Assembly (NCBI RefSeq): GCF_050003625.1 | Contig: NC_134398.1 | Span: 71,415,635 to 71,479,634, forward strand | DNA: 64,000 nt | DNA from: Haematobia irritans | Taxonomy: Eukaryota; Arthropoda; Insecta; Diptera; Muscidae | Direction: 5' to 3' | In this document: piece after piece, positions 23,917 to 36,341 of the stretch | Layout of the letters: each line of letters starts with the position of its first letter | How positions within the stretch are numbered: the stretch's first letter is position 1 | The notes under the pieces: generated by a model | The model's input: the letters and a program-made list of their open reading frames with translations, nothing else | Databases searched by the model: none | What the model was told of the DNA's origin: nothing | Made by a program: the position numbers and the translations under genes

Positions 23917-24192
23917 ATACTTCTTGTGGGATTGTCCTGCATTTTGTGTAAGTCGTAAGTGAATTTTAGATTACTGGCGGACCTTGAAAACGTTAACTTA
24001 AGTAGTCTGCTAATGTTTTTGGAACAATCTGGTTGGTTCAAAAGAAGAAAATTATCTAGAAGGTTCACCGGCTAAAACTAGAAGTGTCCATATGTAATAG
24101 GTACATTTAGTTAATGTGGTATCACAATGGACTGAATAATCTAAGTGAGCCTGATACTTAATTGGGCTGCCACTTTAACCTAACCTAACCTA

Positions 24193-25019
24193 CACTTTTA
24201 TTTCGAGTGTGGTCACAAATTATTGTATATCACAAACTAATGTTTTTGTTACTCTTTCTGAAAGATAACATAACTTCCTAAATATTAATGTATGATTGAT
24301 TATTTATCTTGCTGGGGCTCTGTAGACTCCAAAAAAAGTTTTATTTGGATCAAAGATTTTGACCTTCTATTAAGGATAATGGTATTGATGCGGCCTCTTT
24401 AAAATAAAGACATTGTTTAGCGACTTATCTAACATTAAATATAGTATCAATAAAATTAGGATACAGATTTCATTTATCGAATTTTAATTCTCTTTTTGCG
24501 ATATACTAACAAAATTATTCAAGTACAAACGAATGCCCCAAAAAATCCTAATTTTACCACATACTTTGAACTAAAAAAAGTTTCTTAATTAAAAAACAAA
24601 AAAATAATAATAATAAAAATCTTATCTTGAAGCGTTTTTAACTTGAATCTAATTTAAAGACGATTTCTTTAAATCAAAAATAGCCATGCGACTTTAACGG
24701 AGTTACGTAAATTTCCAACATACATGTATTAAATTTAATGAAATAAATTTTGGATGCAAAGATTTTAAACTTTTTAGTTAAAATTTCATTATTTTAAATA
24801 ATTTTTTCCTCAATATATTGTAAATTGCATGTCCTAAAATTTAGGTTCCATAATCTTTCTTATTATGTCAATATTTTTTCAGTAAATACAAGATATACAT
24901 GTTTTATTCAAAGTATATTTTTATTTGTTTTTTTTACAGTGTAGGCCATTTTCCCATTTTATTGTTAAAAAAAATCAAAAAAACGAATGTATTGACACAA
25001 AATTTTAAGTACTTCGAAA
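24193..25019. other. AT-rich stretch with a decayed TA-element
   Basis: Part of the body of the CACTGAAAAAAA family is recognisable at about 24325-24420 (caaagattttgacct..ggtattgat), and a terminus TTTTTTTACAGTG followed by TA ends at 24942. The left end is not found. Confidence 0.4.
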
Positions 25020-25605
<586 letters not shown>

Positions 25606-25632
25606 GTGAAAGGTAAAACTCTCTGACTCACT

Positions 25633-25815
25633 ATGTCACACATCTCGTGGCCTACCCCATGTGTAAAGCGCATGCAAACATTGGCGGCTTATCATTTCAG
25701 CAAATTGGCAGATGTCAAGTTAGGAGATATTCATATGCATCTCGTAAAAATATTACTCCGTAAAAATGTTATGTATATAAATCGTTACGAAAAAGCTGCG
25801 AATATTTTGTGTTGA
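25633..25815 (+). pseudogene. Fragment of an I-clade LINE ORF2 C-terminus
   Basis: The plus strand reads PCVKRMQTLAAYHFSKLADV, alignable with the C-terminal block FCVKRKQLLGAYSFRLLADL of the LINE at 12834-14112 but clearly another subfamily. Nothing else of the LINE remains. Confidence 0.55.
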
Positions 25816-25857
25816 GAGTTTTCGTGTAAATATTGATGTAATTGATGTTATTTAGCA

Positions 25858-26609
25858 TTAAAGGTGGATATTAAGTTCGAGTTTAAACCTAGTACTAAGA
25901 TCACGTTTTCACGCAAAAAACTGTTATACTCCATATAAAAAAGGTTAGCGCGGAATAAATGCGAAATCTTTGTTTTGAGCATTTTAGAGCAAATATTTAT
26001 ACAACCCTGGATTTTTCGCACGAAAAAATATGCAGGTATATTATTTCGCATAAATAAGTTAACATCCCTGGGTTTGAGACCCTATTTAGGGAGATATATG
26101 AAGATATTCGTTTTTCGCATAAACGAACTTAGTACTAGGCTTTAGCCGCTAAAATCGTCATTTTTTGACGATTACTTTTTTAATAATCCATTTTAAGGAA
26201 TACAAACTTTGTGAAAATTTGCTTTGGGCTATTCCCCATCAAGTTATAATAAAATTTGCAACAAATTTGTATAATTTTATGCCTTTTTTTGCTGATTTAG
26301 TTTTCACTTTAGCGGCTAAGGGCTTAGTACTAAGTTCGTTTCTGCGAAAAACGAATATCTTCATCTATATCCGTAAATAGGGTCTCAAACCCAGGGATGT
26401 TACCTTATTTATGCGAAATAATATGCCTGCGTATTTTTTCGTGCGAAAAATCCAGGGTTGTGTAAATATGTGCTTTAAAATGCCCAAAACAAAGATTTCG
26501 CATTTATTCCGCGCTAACGTTTATCATATGGAGTATAACAGTTTTTCGTGCCAAAACGTGATCTTAGTACTAGACTTAAACTAGAACTCAGTACTCACCT
26601 TAAACATTT
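25858..26609. mobile_element. 750-bp palindromic (foldback) element, probable TTAA target
   Basis: Two ~290-bp arms (25862-26155 and 26310-26605) are inverted repeats (GGTG.GTA.T.AGTTC.AGTTTAA, ..CTAGTACTAAG.., ..CCCTGGGTTTGAGACCCTA..) around a ~150-bp loop. TTAA lies at each outer edge (25858-25861, 26606-26609), the target of piggyBac-type elements. Single-arm relatives occur at 44947-45145 and 49680-49795. No transposase. Confidence 0.7.
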
Positions 26610-27968
26610 AAACGTTTTGGGCCCTATTCAGGGTGCTGCATGCGTTTTTTTTTTCGTTGGAATTAACCTAATACAGTTCTAGACATTATTCTCTATAGAA
26701 ACATTTCCCCCTCCCCACACTGATGTAGGAACTCGTATTATTTTACATATATGTATGTAGGTACATCTTTTGTGATTTATTAGTTTAATGGATTTGTAAA
26801 AATTAAACATAATGCAATAAAGGCTGAAATAGTTATTTTATTGCATTTTTATTTAATCATTGGCAATTTAAACTATTCCTTTTTTACCTTTATTAATGTC
26901 CAAGCAGCTCCCCAGATTATATCACAGTTCACGCGTAGCCTAATGCCGGTTAACTGAAACCAAATTCTTCTGGCTATAACATCCATGTCAAGTAATTTCA
27001 ATGTTGCTCCAAACAAATTCGCTTATCAAAATGCGTTTTAAGTGGTCTTCATTTGTAAAGGGGTAGGAGTGGTGTTAGGGTATTTTCTATACCAATTCGT
27101 CTCTCAGGTAATTTGATGGCCCGATATATGATTGTTATCAGCCATTTGTTATGATTACTATTGTTTTACGCAGATATGACTTGTGGCGAATACATATTGA
27201 GACCCAATAACATTTTGAAAATATTGCGGAACTAATGTCTTCACTTTAATCATCTGCTATGAACTAAGTATGGGACAAATCTACGAAGTCAAAATGTGAG
27301 AGCGTATAGTTGACCAAGGAATCGATTATTACTTCATTAAAATGTATCCATTCGTGAGAAGGTAGCAGGGCGGATAGAACGCAGAGGTAGCTTTCTAAGG
27401 CCATGTGTTAAATTCCCATATAAAAACGACAACGTAGGCACTTTTCTTGAATATACAATAATAAAATATGCGACAACACGTTTGCGTGAGTGTTCAATAA
27501 TTACCTAAGCTCATGTTTGCTATGTATTTTAAAGTCTTGAAATTTTCGAGAATTGCTTAGTTATTAATGAATGAAATTAGTTATATTTTTATTAATATTT
27601 CCAATTAAAAATTTGATTATATCTGAAAACGTGTTGTATTTAAAAAAATAATTGATACAATTTAATTTACAATTGAATAAAAAAGTAAATTAAAAATTAT
27701 TGAAAAATCTATTTTACTTTTTTCTTTAAAAAATATTGTTTTTTTTTTTATAAGTATACCTCCCACGTAGTGTCCACTTTTTTTGGATTAATCTTCAATC
27801 ATTTACACTATCATGTTTACTTCAATCACAGTAAATTCAATAAAAAATTTGTTGGATCTCATATTATGCAAAATCTATTAACATACTAGCAAACACCAAC
27901 TGCTGTTTTGCAACAGACGAGTTTCTGTTATTATTTTAATAATTTTTGATGTGTAATTGTAACAAATA
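26610..27968. other. Long AT-rich stretch without a supported gene
   Basis: No ORF above background, no RNA gene and no repeat boundary recognised. Confidence 0.4.
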
Positions 27969-28390
27969 CACCGAAAGGAAAAAGTACGTCATGAGGATGA
28001 ATCTTTACATCACGACGAATTTTTCGTCAAAAATGAGCTAACGTAACATTTCATCCCATTGACGATTTTATCGTCATAGTGATGAATTGAAGTCATCCCT
28101 GTGATGAACTTATTTACATCCCATATACAACTATGTTACGTCCAGATGATGAATGTATTTCATCTATGTGATGCTATTTTTCGTATCTGCGCTTATTCTC
28201 TTTCATCCATGCGATGATGCAATTCTTCAAAAGTACGATTCTCGTTCGTCATCGCTACAAACGCCATCGTCATAGCGATGAACTCTTTCCCTAAATTTGA
28301 CGTAATCCATTCATCAATATGATGTAATAGATTCATCAATTTGATGTAATCGATTCATCAATACGATGTAAACATCAAATTGATAAATTG
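27969..28390. repeat. GATGA/TCATC motif-rich repeat
   Basis: Starts at TA|CACCGAAAGGAAAAAG and carries many copies of 'gatgaa', 'ttcatc' and 'tttgatgtaat'. Similar motifs recur at 29190-29235 and 29490-29900, so a larger element up to about 29930 is possible, but its far end was not found. Confidence 0.4.
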
Positions 28391-28731
28391 ATTATTAGAA
28401 ATATTTTCTACGACACTTTTAATAAAGAACCATATTGTATTTTATTTTAATTAAATTTAAATTTTATTTATTTGAAATATGTACAACTAACGAAGCAAAA
28501 ACGTATACAAAATTTTTCATACACATCTACCAACGCTGTTGATTTTGATAAAGTGACCATCTTGACACACAAACATTCTGTTACCTTAATTAGTGTTTAG
28601 ATTACCAAGGATGAAAAGTTTTATGGGTTCATCCTGTGGAGTAAAAAAAAATTATAAAGAAGAATTTAAAAATGGAAATTTTAAATTATTGTAAAATATA
28701 TTCGATCTTTTTAGAACAAAATTTAACTCAC

Positions 28732-28835
28732 CCTTTTTGTGCCCAACTGTTCCTTTTCGTTTTGAATTGTTTGCTCATCCAATTCATCTTTATTCTTTAA
28801 TTTCTTTATCCGTATTCGAATGTTGCGGTATTTAT
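28732..28835 (-). other. Candidate internal exon, 34 codons, unknown
   Basis: Minus strand: acceptor TTTACAG before 28835 and donor AGG|GTGAGT at 28732. Inside is one open frame reading KYRNIRIRIKKLKNKDELDE and QTIQNEKEQLGTKR, charged and probably helical. No family recognised. A preceding exon with matching phase could not be found (the frame at 29138-28990 would end in phase 0, this one begins with two extra bases), so it may be a fossil or chance. Confidence 0.25.
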
Positions 28836-30245
28836 CTGTAAATTTAGAATTACTTCCATAAACATATAACATATAAATGTTAAAAAAAAAAATAAATTGA
28901 CCAAAAAATAAAAAAAAATCGTCATTTTGGTTAATTTTTTTTCCATATATAACACTTCATGTTTTTTTATTTTACTCACATTTTTGTTTTTATTTCTCAC
29001 TTTCACATCTTTAAGCATAAGCTCTTTATTTTCGGCACGCGCGACCTTTACCTTTACACTTTGGACTAAACTCAACAACTGAGAGGAACCATTTGAAATG
29101 TTCTTACCGCACAGAAAAAAAAACAATATTTCTACCACACAACTACGTATGGATGTGTTATTGCATTAGTATTTGAATACATGTCAACGGAGTAGATGAA
29201 ACTTTTCGTCTATTTGATTACTATTTTCGTCAATTTGACGACTTTTATTGTTGTCATATGTCTTGTAAGCCACTTTAAAAACAAACATGTGAACAAATGT
29301 TTGCTCAAATACTCGTTTGAGTTAAGTTAAATGTGGAGAGAGCATGAAATACCCAACAAAAATAACTTAGCTCTCATTAATAAAAGCTGTGTACAGTTAT
29401 TTTAAAAACAAAACGTAGCAAGCGCATTTGGTTGTGTGCGTGTTTTTTTAGGTAGAGAAATAAACACACATCTACAGAACGTATGAATTTTATCATCACA
29501 TTGAACACTGTTTCGTCCATTGACTATTGATTCGACTTTTAGGTGTTTCACTTTAGTACTAATGGAAAAATGTAAATTACAAACATCTATATACTATATA
29601 CTATATACACCGTATATCGTTTTATGTTTTAGTTAGCATTGAGATTTTTGATACACATTTCAGAGAAAAGTGTGTTTCATCAATTTGAAGATTCTTTCAT
29701 CGCATTGACGAAAACCAGCATCCTTGATACATCATGAAAATAAAACACTTAAAACTTTTGTCCAACTTCTATTAATATGTGTAATTCATATATTGGGACT
29801 TCATATAAACGAAATTAATTTAAATCAAATGTTAATTTTGGTTAACTTTCCCTGAATCGGGAAGAAAATAATTTCGTCTCATAGACAAAACTTGATCATC
29901 AATGTGACGAACTATGAAAAGAACAAAAATTAACAAAGTAATTTTGGTTGTGGAAATGTAATGGCATTAAAGTGACGGCGACTGCAGACTTACGGCCTTT
30001 TTAAGGAAACTTCAAAGGCAAATCGTGGTCATTTTGAGATCGCGTGTGGACGAGTCAACAGGTGGTAAGTATAGTGTGAAATAATATTCAATGTGAAGAC
30101 TTGCTAGTGGAGTGTTATTGAGTGAAAGTGTCGCATAGTTCTACAGGCCTGTTATTGTACAAGTGGAATACACGTGGTAATACAAGGTCACCGGTTTACG
30201 TTGCACCACGTTATTCCCTGGGCATTAAATACGAACGGCCCGCAG

Positions 30246-30668
30246 TACATTTGACTTGTGTACTTATCAAGGTCACAGTCACTCTCGAACTCATTGACTT
30301 TGCCCCATATTTGACCTCTGTACCTATCAAAGTCACGCTCACCCTAAATCTTCACGATTCCATTTACCTTGCTCGATATCCCGTAGATCTTCGTTGTCTC
30401 TGCCTTACATTTGGCTTGTGTACTTATCAAGGTCACAGTCACTCCCGATCTTCACAATCTCACTGACTTTGCCCATATTTGACCTCTGTAGTTATCAAGG
30501 TCACGGTCACCCTAAATCTTCAGGATTCCATTTAACCTGCTCGCAATCCCCGTAGATCTTCGTTGTCTCTGCCTTACATTTGACTTGTGTACTTATCAAG
30601 GTCACAGTCACTCCCGATCTCACTGACTTTGCCCCATATTTGACCACTGTATTTATCAAGGTCGCAGT
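30246..30668 (+). repeat. Tandem array with TCAAGGTCA half-sites
   Basis: Two and a half units of about 160-170 bp, each made of two half-units starting 'ttgac.t.tgta.ttatcaaggtcac'. TCAAGGTCA or a one-base variant occurs at 30267, 30327, 30427, 30495, 30596 and 30656, all on the plus strand, with spacings of 60, 100, 68, 101 and 60. TCAAGGTCA is the extended nuclear-receptor half-site bound in insects by FTZ-F1 and ERR-type receptors. The 114-codon frame across it is not taken as a gene. Confidence 0.75.
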
Positions 30669-31025
30669 CACTCTAGACCTACCCGATCATTATCTTGGAT
30701 ATCAACGAATTCGCAGCCTAGGTGACGGGACTGAAGTATTTTGAGTTCCGGACGTTTGTTACTTTTTCCACGTTTACGACGTGTAGGTGACGTTTACATG
30801 GTCTATAACTTTCGACATTTGTAAACCTAAAAAAGTTTGATACAGACATCTCTGATTATTAAATTAAAAGCTTTTTATGAAGAAATTTTAACACATAAAA
30901 ACTTGTTCGCAAAACTCACGAAATGTGAAGAACATTTCTTTAAAAAAATGAACATCGCACGAAAAATTTTTCTAAATATTTCATACATTCGAAAAAGTTC
31001 AAAACTCAATTAAATGTCATTGCTG

Positions 31026-31200
31026 CACACAAAAAATATTTTTGTCTTCAATCACAAAATTAATTGATCCCATTAATGTTTTAATTGAAATTTATTCAAT
31101 CACAGAAATGATAGTATCAATCACCAAAGTCAATTAAAATATTAATTGGACCAATTAAAAAAATTGATGAGACAATTAAATTGTTACAACTAAATTATTA
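31026..31200. repeat. CAATTAA-type element, one end
   Basis: Starts CACACAAAAAATATTTTTGTC and contains 'attaattgatcc', 'aatcacagaaatgatagtatcaatcac' motifs of the family at 34667 and 35768. Right terminus unclear. Confidence 0.5.
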
Positions 31201-31259
31201 CTTTTTGATAAACTTTTGATGTGTGGCAAATATTCAATATTACGTGAACAGTGCTCTTA

Positions 31260-32399
31260 CACGCAGAGAAAAAATTGGTTTCTCACGATCATAATCGAAG
31301 AGAAAATTAATATGATTGAAGCTTTTTGTAGCAAACATGTAACATTCTCCAGACGACCATGTTCGTGACAATAAAAATAACATAGTTGTCTTCTAATATG
31401 TTTTGATCGTAATACTTGATACGTGAATACTGTTATCTTCTTAAATTTTATAGCTTTCAAGACAATTATATATTTCTCCCAATTAGAACAGTCTTTCATT
31501 TTTAAAGGACGTGCAAAAAATTAAATTCGGAGATACATGAGTACGTGAATCGAAATAAGATCCAGATATATGATATCTCAGATAAATATGTGCATTAAAT
31601 ATTATCCGATGAAAAACGACAAATTTCTATTTATATAGCTTAATTTCATTACTGGGAAACGAAATTTTAGACGAAAGAAGTTTTCATTTGTTGTAAAATT
31701 TGTTCTTTGAAGCCACAGAAAGTTTGTTGAAGGCAAACGGGTACCAACAACAAAAAAATATTTGTCCTTAAAGAAACATCTTTGCAAATAGGAGAAAACT
31801 TTGATCGTCTAAAATATCGTTTCGCAGGGATTTAATTATCTCTTTGTGTGCAAGCAAAGGAAGATGATCAAAAAATAAACTAGGTAGGATGCCTTCATTA
31901 GGACCATACCAAGGTGGCTCAAAAAATATTACAAATGGAGGAAAATCGGGAGATAATAGCAAGTTCTCGTTTCAACTTTCACCGATCGCTAAAGTAACGG
32001 ATACTTTAAATAATAAAGGTAAAAATGAAACTAAGTCAAAATTATTCATTAATACAAATTTTCATATTCATTTTTATTTCTAAATACAATAAATTTTTAA
32101 TGCAATGAAAATGGAAGTAAAATATAGTTCACTTCTACATAAATTCATGTATGGGTTGAAAAAATGTTTGGTTAAAAATAATGTGTTTTTGAATAGTTAT
32201 CGTTAAAAACTATAGTATTCTATTTTCGATTTTTCGAATTTTTGTAAGAACACAATCATGTTTGAGAGAAAATGCTTCTAAACATGTAGTATTTGTTGAA
32301 TCAACGTGCTTCTAAAAAGGAATAATCCATTTCCCCCGTCCAAAAGTAACATTATTCTGTTAAAACGTGTTTAAGGTGATTATATTCTTTCTCTGCGTG
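31260..32399. mobile_element. TA-type element, CACGCAGAG family
   Basis: 1140 bp with inverted ends CACGCAGAGAAAAAAT and TTCTTTCTCTGCGTG. The left flank is TA (31258-31259) and the right flank TG. Short frames on both strands at 31768-32083 match nothing recognised. A half copy lies at 1045-1274. Confidence 0.65.
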
Positions 32400-32401
32400 T
32401 G

Positions 32402-33041
32402 GAAATTCTCCCCATTGGAATTTGAAAACTAAAACCCATTTTTTTTTGGAAATGCTACATGCACAGAAAAAAACAATGCTTATTTAAAGCATATAAAGCT
32501 TATTTAAAGCATATAATTGTCCTTTTGAAAAGAGTTTTCTGGCAGAGAAATAAATTATAGAATTTGACACCACGATAATCATGTACCAGTTTTTCGAGAC
32601 CATTCAACATTTTTGAAGTGAAAAGAGTATTTTTAGTATGGAAAGGGTTAAATAATTCTAATAATAATTGACAAAGTTGATCTTACCGTACTAGTTTGTC
32701 CGAATAAATTCAAAGGGTCCAGTCCTACATCATCTACGACATCTTAATTGTCTTTTATTGAGACAAATGTCATATGTGGCGTTCATTGAACTGCTTATGA
32801 GCCATGCGTCACATGCATCGATTTTAAATTTTCCCACATATTTCAATGCATTTTAAAGCGTCAATGTTGATGTCGATTAAATAAATTTGCATAAATACCA
32901 TTAACATATCAGAATAACTGCGGCATGTTCTTAAAATTCATGAAAATCAATTGTACACGAATGGGATGGTTACGATAATAAATATTCCTGGTATCTTGGA
33001 TGGAGTCGACTATGAACCAAATTGAAAATATGAATCCAATT
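32402..33041. other. AT-rich spacer
   Basis: No gene recognised; a 'cacagaaaaaaa' end-like motif near 32461 has no partner. Confidence 0.4.
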
Positions 33042-33088
33042 TTTATACCCTTCACCACTACTGTGGTACAGGGTATAATAAGTTTGTG

Positions 33089-33744
33089 CACTGAAAAAAA
33101 AGCATACTCGGTTCCAAAGATTTTGTCTTTACTTTAAAAAATTTGGTATTGATTCCGAGCCAAAGAAGCGGAGAATACAAGTAAGGATACTTTTAAGACA
33201 CAATTCTCTTTTAAATTTAGGTTTTGTGTACTTGCTTCTAGGAAGAAAATTTTAATTTTTCGCTTTCTCAGCTTTTTTTCTTCATATGCTATCAAAGTCC
33301 TTTAAAAACGAGTTAACGGTAACTTTATTTTCCAAATTAGGACTCGACTTCCAGTAGAAATTATGCTATGTTTGAAGTAAAAAACTTCTTTAAAATAAAG
33401 TTTTGAAAAACATGTCCTATATTTGAACGATTTTTTGCTTTGTAGTCAAGATGCAAAAAGACAACCAATTTAAAGACACTTTCATTAAATTTAAAGAATT
33501 TTTCTGAATTATTAAAGTCAAGTTGACCTTAGCCCAAACATTTTTTCTTTCATGTTATGATACCCATTTTTAATTCAAATCACTTAATTATAAGGACAAT
33601 ACGACTTCATTGAAAAGTTTATCGACTTTTGGAAAAGGAAAATAACTTTATTTTAGAGAAATGCGTCTTCTATGCTAAGCAAAATTTGTATTCGTATTTT
33701 AAAGACATGAAATCTTTGACCTCACGACAATATTTTTTTCAGTG
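33089..33744. mobile_element. TA-type element, CACTGAAAAAAA family, 656 bp, TG duplication
   Basis: Ends CACTGAAAAAAA and TTTTTTTCAGTG. The HINE copy at 6285 shows the empty site (gtttgtgcatttg); here the duplicated dinucleotide is TG instead of TA. Same length as the inverted copy at 40568-41223. Confidence 0.82.
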
Positions 33745-34144
33745 TGCATTTGTATGTAACGCCAAGAAGGAAAAGTCTGAGACCCATCGTTTAGTATACC
33801 GATCGTCTTAGAATTAAATTCTGAGTCGATTTAGCGATGTCCGTCTGTCTGTCTGTCCGTCTGTCTGTCTGTCCGTCTGTCTGTCTGTTGGTGTATTTTT
33901 GTGTGCAAAGTACAGCTCGCAGTTTTAGTCCGATTGTCCTAAAATTTGGTATAGGGTCCTGTTTCGGCTCAAAGACGATCCCTATTGATTTTGGAAAAAA
34001 TCGGTTCAGATTTAGATATAGCTGCCATATATATTTTTCACCGATCTAGTCATAATTGGCGTGTATATCAACCGATCTTCCTCAAATTCCGTACATCCGA
34101 ATATTTTATGAGTCTCGAAAAACTTGCAAAATATCAGCCAAATC

Positions 34145-34660
34145 GGTTCAGATTTAGATATAGCTCCCATATATAGCTTTCGCCCGATTTACACTCATTT
34201 GCCCACAGAGGCTAATTTTTTGCTCCGATTTAGTTGAAATTTTGCACAGGGAGTAGAATTAGCATTGTAGCTATGCGTGCCAAATTTGGTTGAAATCGGT
34301 TCAGATTTAGATATAGCTCCCATATATAGCTTTCGCCCGATTTACACTCATATGACCACAGAGGCCAATTTTTTGCTCCGCTTTAGTTGAAATTTTGCAC
34401 AGGGAGTAGAATTAGCATTGTAGCTATGCGTGCCAAATTTGGTTGAATTCGGTTCAGATTTAGATATAACTCCCATATATAGCTTTCGCCCGATTTACAC
34501 TCATATGACCATAGAGGCCAATTTTTTACTCAGATTTAGTTGAAATTTTGCACAGGGAGTAGAATTAGCATTGTAGCTATGCGTGCCAAATTTGGTTGAA
34601 ATCGGTTCAGATTTGGATATATCTCCCATATATAGCTTTCGCCCGATTTACACTCATATG
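34145..34660 (+). repeat. 153-bp tandem array of HINE family 1
   Basis: Unit core 'gatttagatatagctccc', 'atatatagctttcgcccg', 'ttgcacagggagtagaatta'. Unit length equals 51 codons, so open frames persist across units without implying coding. Confidence 0.9.
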
Positions 34661-34666
34661 ACCATA

Positions 34667-34957
34667 CACAGAAAAAAATTTCACGAAAATTTTTCCAATT
34701 AAAATCTTAATTGAGTTTTAAAAAATATTCAATTAAAAATTTAATTGATTCAACAAATTTTTTAATTGAAATAAAAATCAATCACACAAATTAATAGTAT
34801 CAATTAAATATTTAATTGGATCAATTAATTTTTTAATTGACTGTCAATTAATTTTTTAATTGATACTATCAATTCTGTGATTGAAGACATTTCAATTAAA
34901 AAATTAATTGGATCAATTAATTTCGTGATTGAATCAGACATTTTTTTTTTTTGTGTG
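34667..34957. mobile_element. TA-flanked palindromic element, CACAGAAAAAAAT/CAATTAA family
   Basis: 291 bp inserted within a 153-bp tandem unit. TA at 34665-34666 and 34958-34959; the neighbouring units give the intact site 'gaccaTAgag'. Ends CACAGAAAAAAATTTCAC and TTTTTTTTTTGTGTG; interior of 'aattaattg'-type palindromes. Confidence 0.88.
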
Positions 34958-35514
34958 TAGAGTCCAATTTTTTACTCCGATTTAGTTGAAATTTTGCACA
35001 GGGAGTAGAATTAGCATTGTAGCTATGCGTGCCAAATTTGGTTGACATCGGTTCAGATTTAGATATATCTCCCATATATATGTTTTTCTGATTTCGACAA
35101 AAATGGTCAAAATACCAACATTTTCCTTGTTAAATCGCCATTGCTTAGTCGAAAAGTTGTAAAAATGACTCTAATTTTCCTAAATGTAATATATCGAGAG
35201 ATAAATCATAAATAAACTTCTGCGAAGTTTCCTTAAAATTACTTCAGATTTAAATATTTCCCATATTTTTTTACTAAAATTGTATTCCACCCTAGTGCAT
35301 TAGCCAACTTAAATTTTGAGTCTATAGATTTTGTAAAAGTCTATCAAATTCTGTCCAAATCGAGTGATATTTAAATGTATGTATTTGTGACAAACCTTTA
35401 TATATAGCACCCAACACATTTGACGGATGTGATATGGTATCGAAAATTTAGATCTACAAAGTGGTGCAGGGTATAATATAGTCGGCGCCGCCCGACTTTA
35501 GACTTTCCTTACTT

Positions 35515-35767
35515 GTTTTTAATGAATTTTTGATTTTATCAATTCCCAAAAACAAAATTAGTGGCAATAGATAGCCTTAATACAAAAAGATAATTAACAT
35601 CGTAAACAGATTACTTGGATCCAAAGTTTTTGACCTGCTCCTAAAGATTTTGGTATTGATTCCGAGCCAAAGATGAGTCTTCTTTAAAATAAGCATGTTT
35701 AAGGAGAAAATATAGCAATAAGTCTGGGTAAAAAAATTGAAATTATGATACTCAATTATCTCAATTA
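35515..35767. repeat. Relic of the CACTGAAAAAAA element body
   Basis: About 35605-35720 reads 'ggatccaaagtttttgacct..ggtattgattccgagccaaag', the interior of that family without termini. Confidence 0.45.
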
Positions 35768-36339
35768 CACAGAAAAAAATATCACCAAAATATTTCCAAT
35801 TAAAAAGTTAATTGAAGTTGAACATTTTTTCAATTAATAAATTAATTGATACAATTAACTTTTTAATCATGATAGAAACATTAAGTTAATTAAGTCAATG
35901 ATTGAAATTTTTAAAATGTTTTATTAAAAAATTAATTGATACTATTAGCTTTTTAATCAAATTCGGAAGACTAATTCAGTTAAAAAAGTGCTGATTTTTT
36001 TTTTACTTTTTTAATTAAAAATGTATTTCAAACAATCATTTGTTAATCCAAATAAAAACTCTAAGCCAATCTTACTAAGTAATTAAAAATAGTTACTTTT
36101 TTAATTAATAAATTAATTGCGTTTTGCAATCAACATCAATTAAATTTTTAATTGAATCAATTAAAAAATTAATTGAATTTTGCTGAAAAAATCAATTAAT
36201 TTTTTAATCAAGATTTTTTTCTATGCCCAATTAAAACTGTGATTGATACTATCATTTTCGTGATTGAAGACATTTCAATTAAAAAATTAATTGGATCAAT
36301 TAATTTGGTGATTGAATCAGAGAAAAAATTTTTTGTGTG
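35768..36339. mobile_element. TA-flanked palindromic element, CACAGAAAAAAAT family, long form
   Basis: 572 bp; TA at 35766-35767 and 36340-36341; ends CACAGAAAAAAATATCACC and AAATTTTTTGTGTG. Interior is 'aattaattgat' and 'caattaaa' text throughout. No ORF. Confidence 0.8.
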
Positions 36340-36341
36340 TA

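Larger units (their letters stand above)
20658..24192 (+). mobile_element. I-clade LINE with EN, RT and RNase H (plus copy)
   Basis: Plus-strand homologue of 12778-18154, without the hAT insertion but with internal deletions (for example near 21810, joining endonuclease to the linker, and in the RT fingers near 22190). The 3' terminus is complete: after the ORF2 remnant comes TGGTATCACAATGG..TGAGCCTGATAC.. and (CCTAA)n at 24176-24192. The two copies are head-to-head across about 2.5 kb (5' ends at 18154 and 20658). Confidence 0.87.
33042..35514 (+). mobile_element. HINE/DINE-1-like repeat, family 1, copy 2, twice interrupted
   Basis: Same termini as 6285-7624 (TATACCCTTCACCAC .. GACTTTCCTTACTTG). 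(TCTG)n at 33837-33890. Four tandem units of exactly 153 bp (markers at 34145, 34298, 34451, 34604). Interrupted by 33089-33744 near its start and by 34667-34957 inside the array. Confidence 0.82.

Noticed and set aside
30122..30466. 114-codon frame on the plus strand
   Set aside because: It spans the tandem array and its peptide repeats with the array; no family recognised and other units break the frame.
34145..34660. Regular repeats resembling a CRISPR array
   Set aside because: Units are contiguous 153-bp copies without unique spacers, within a eukaryotic HINE-like element.
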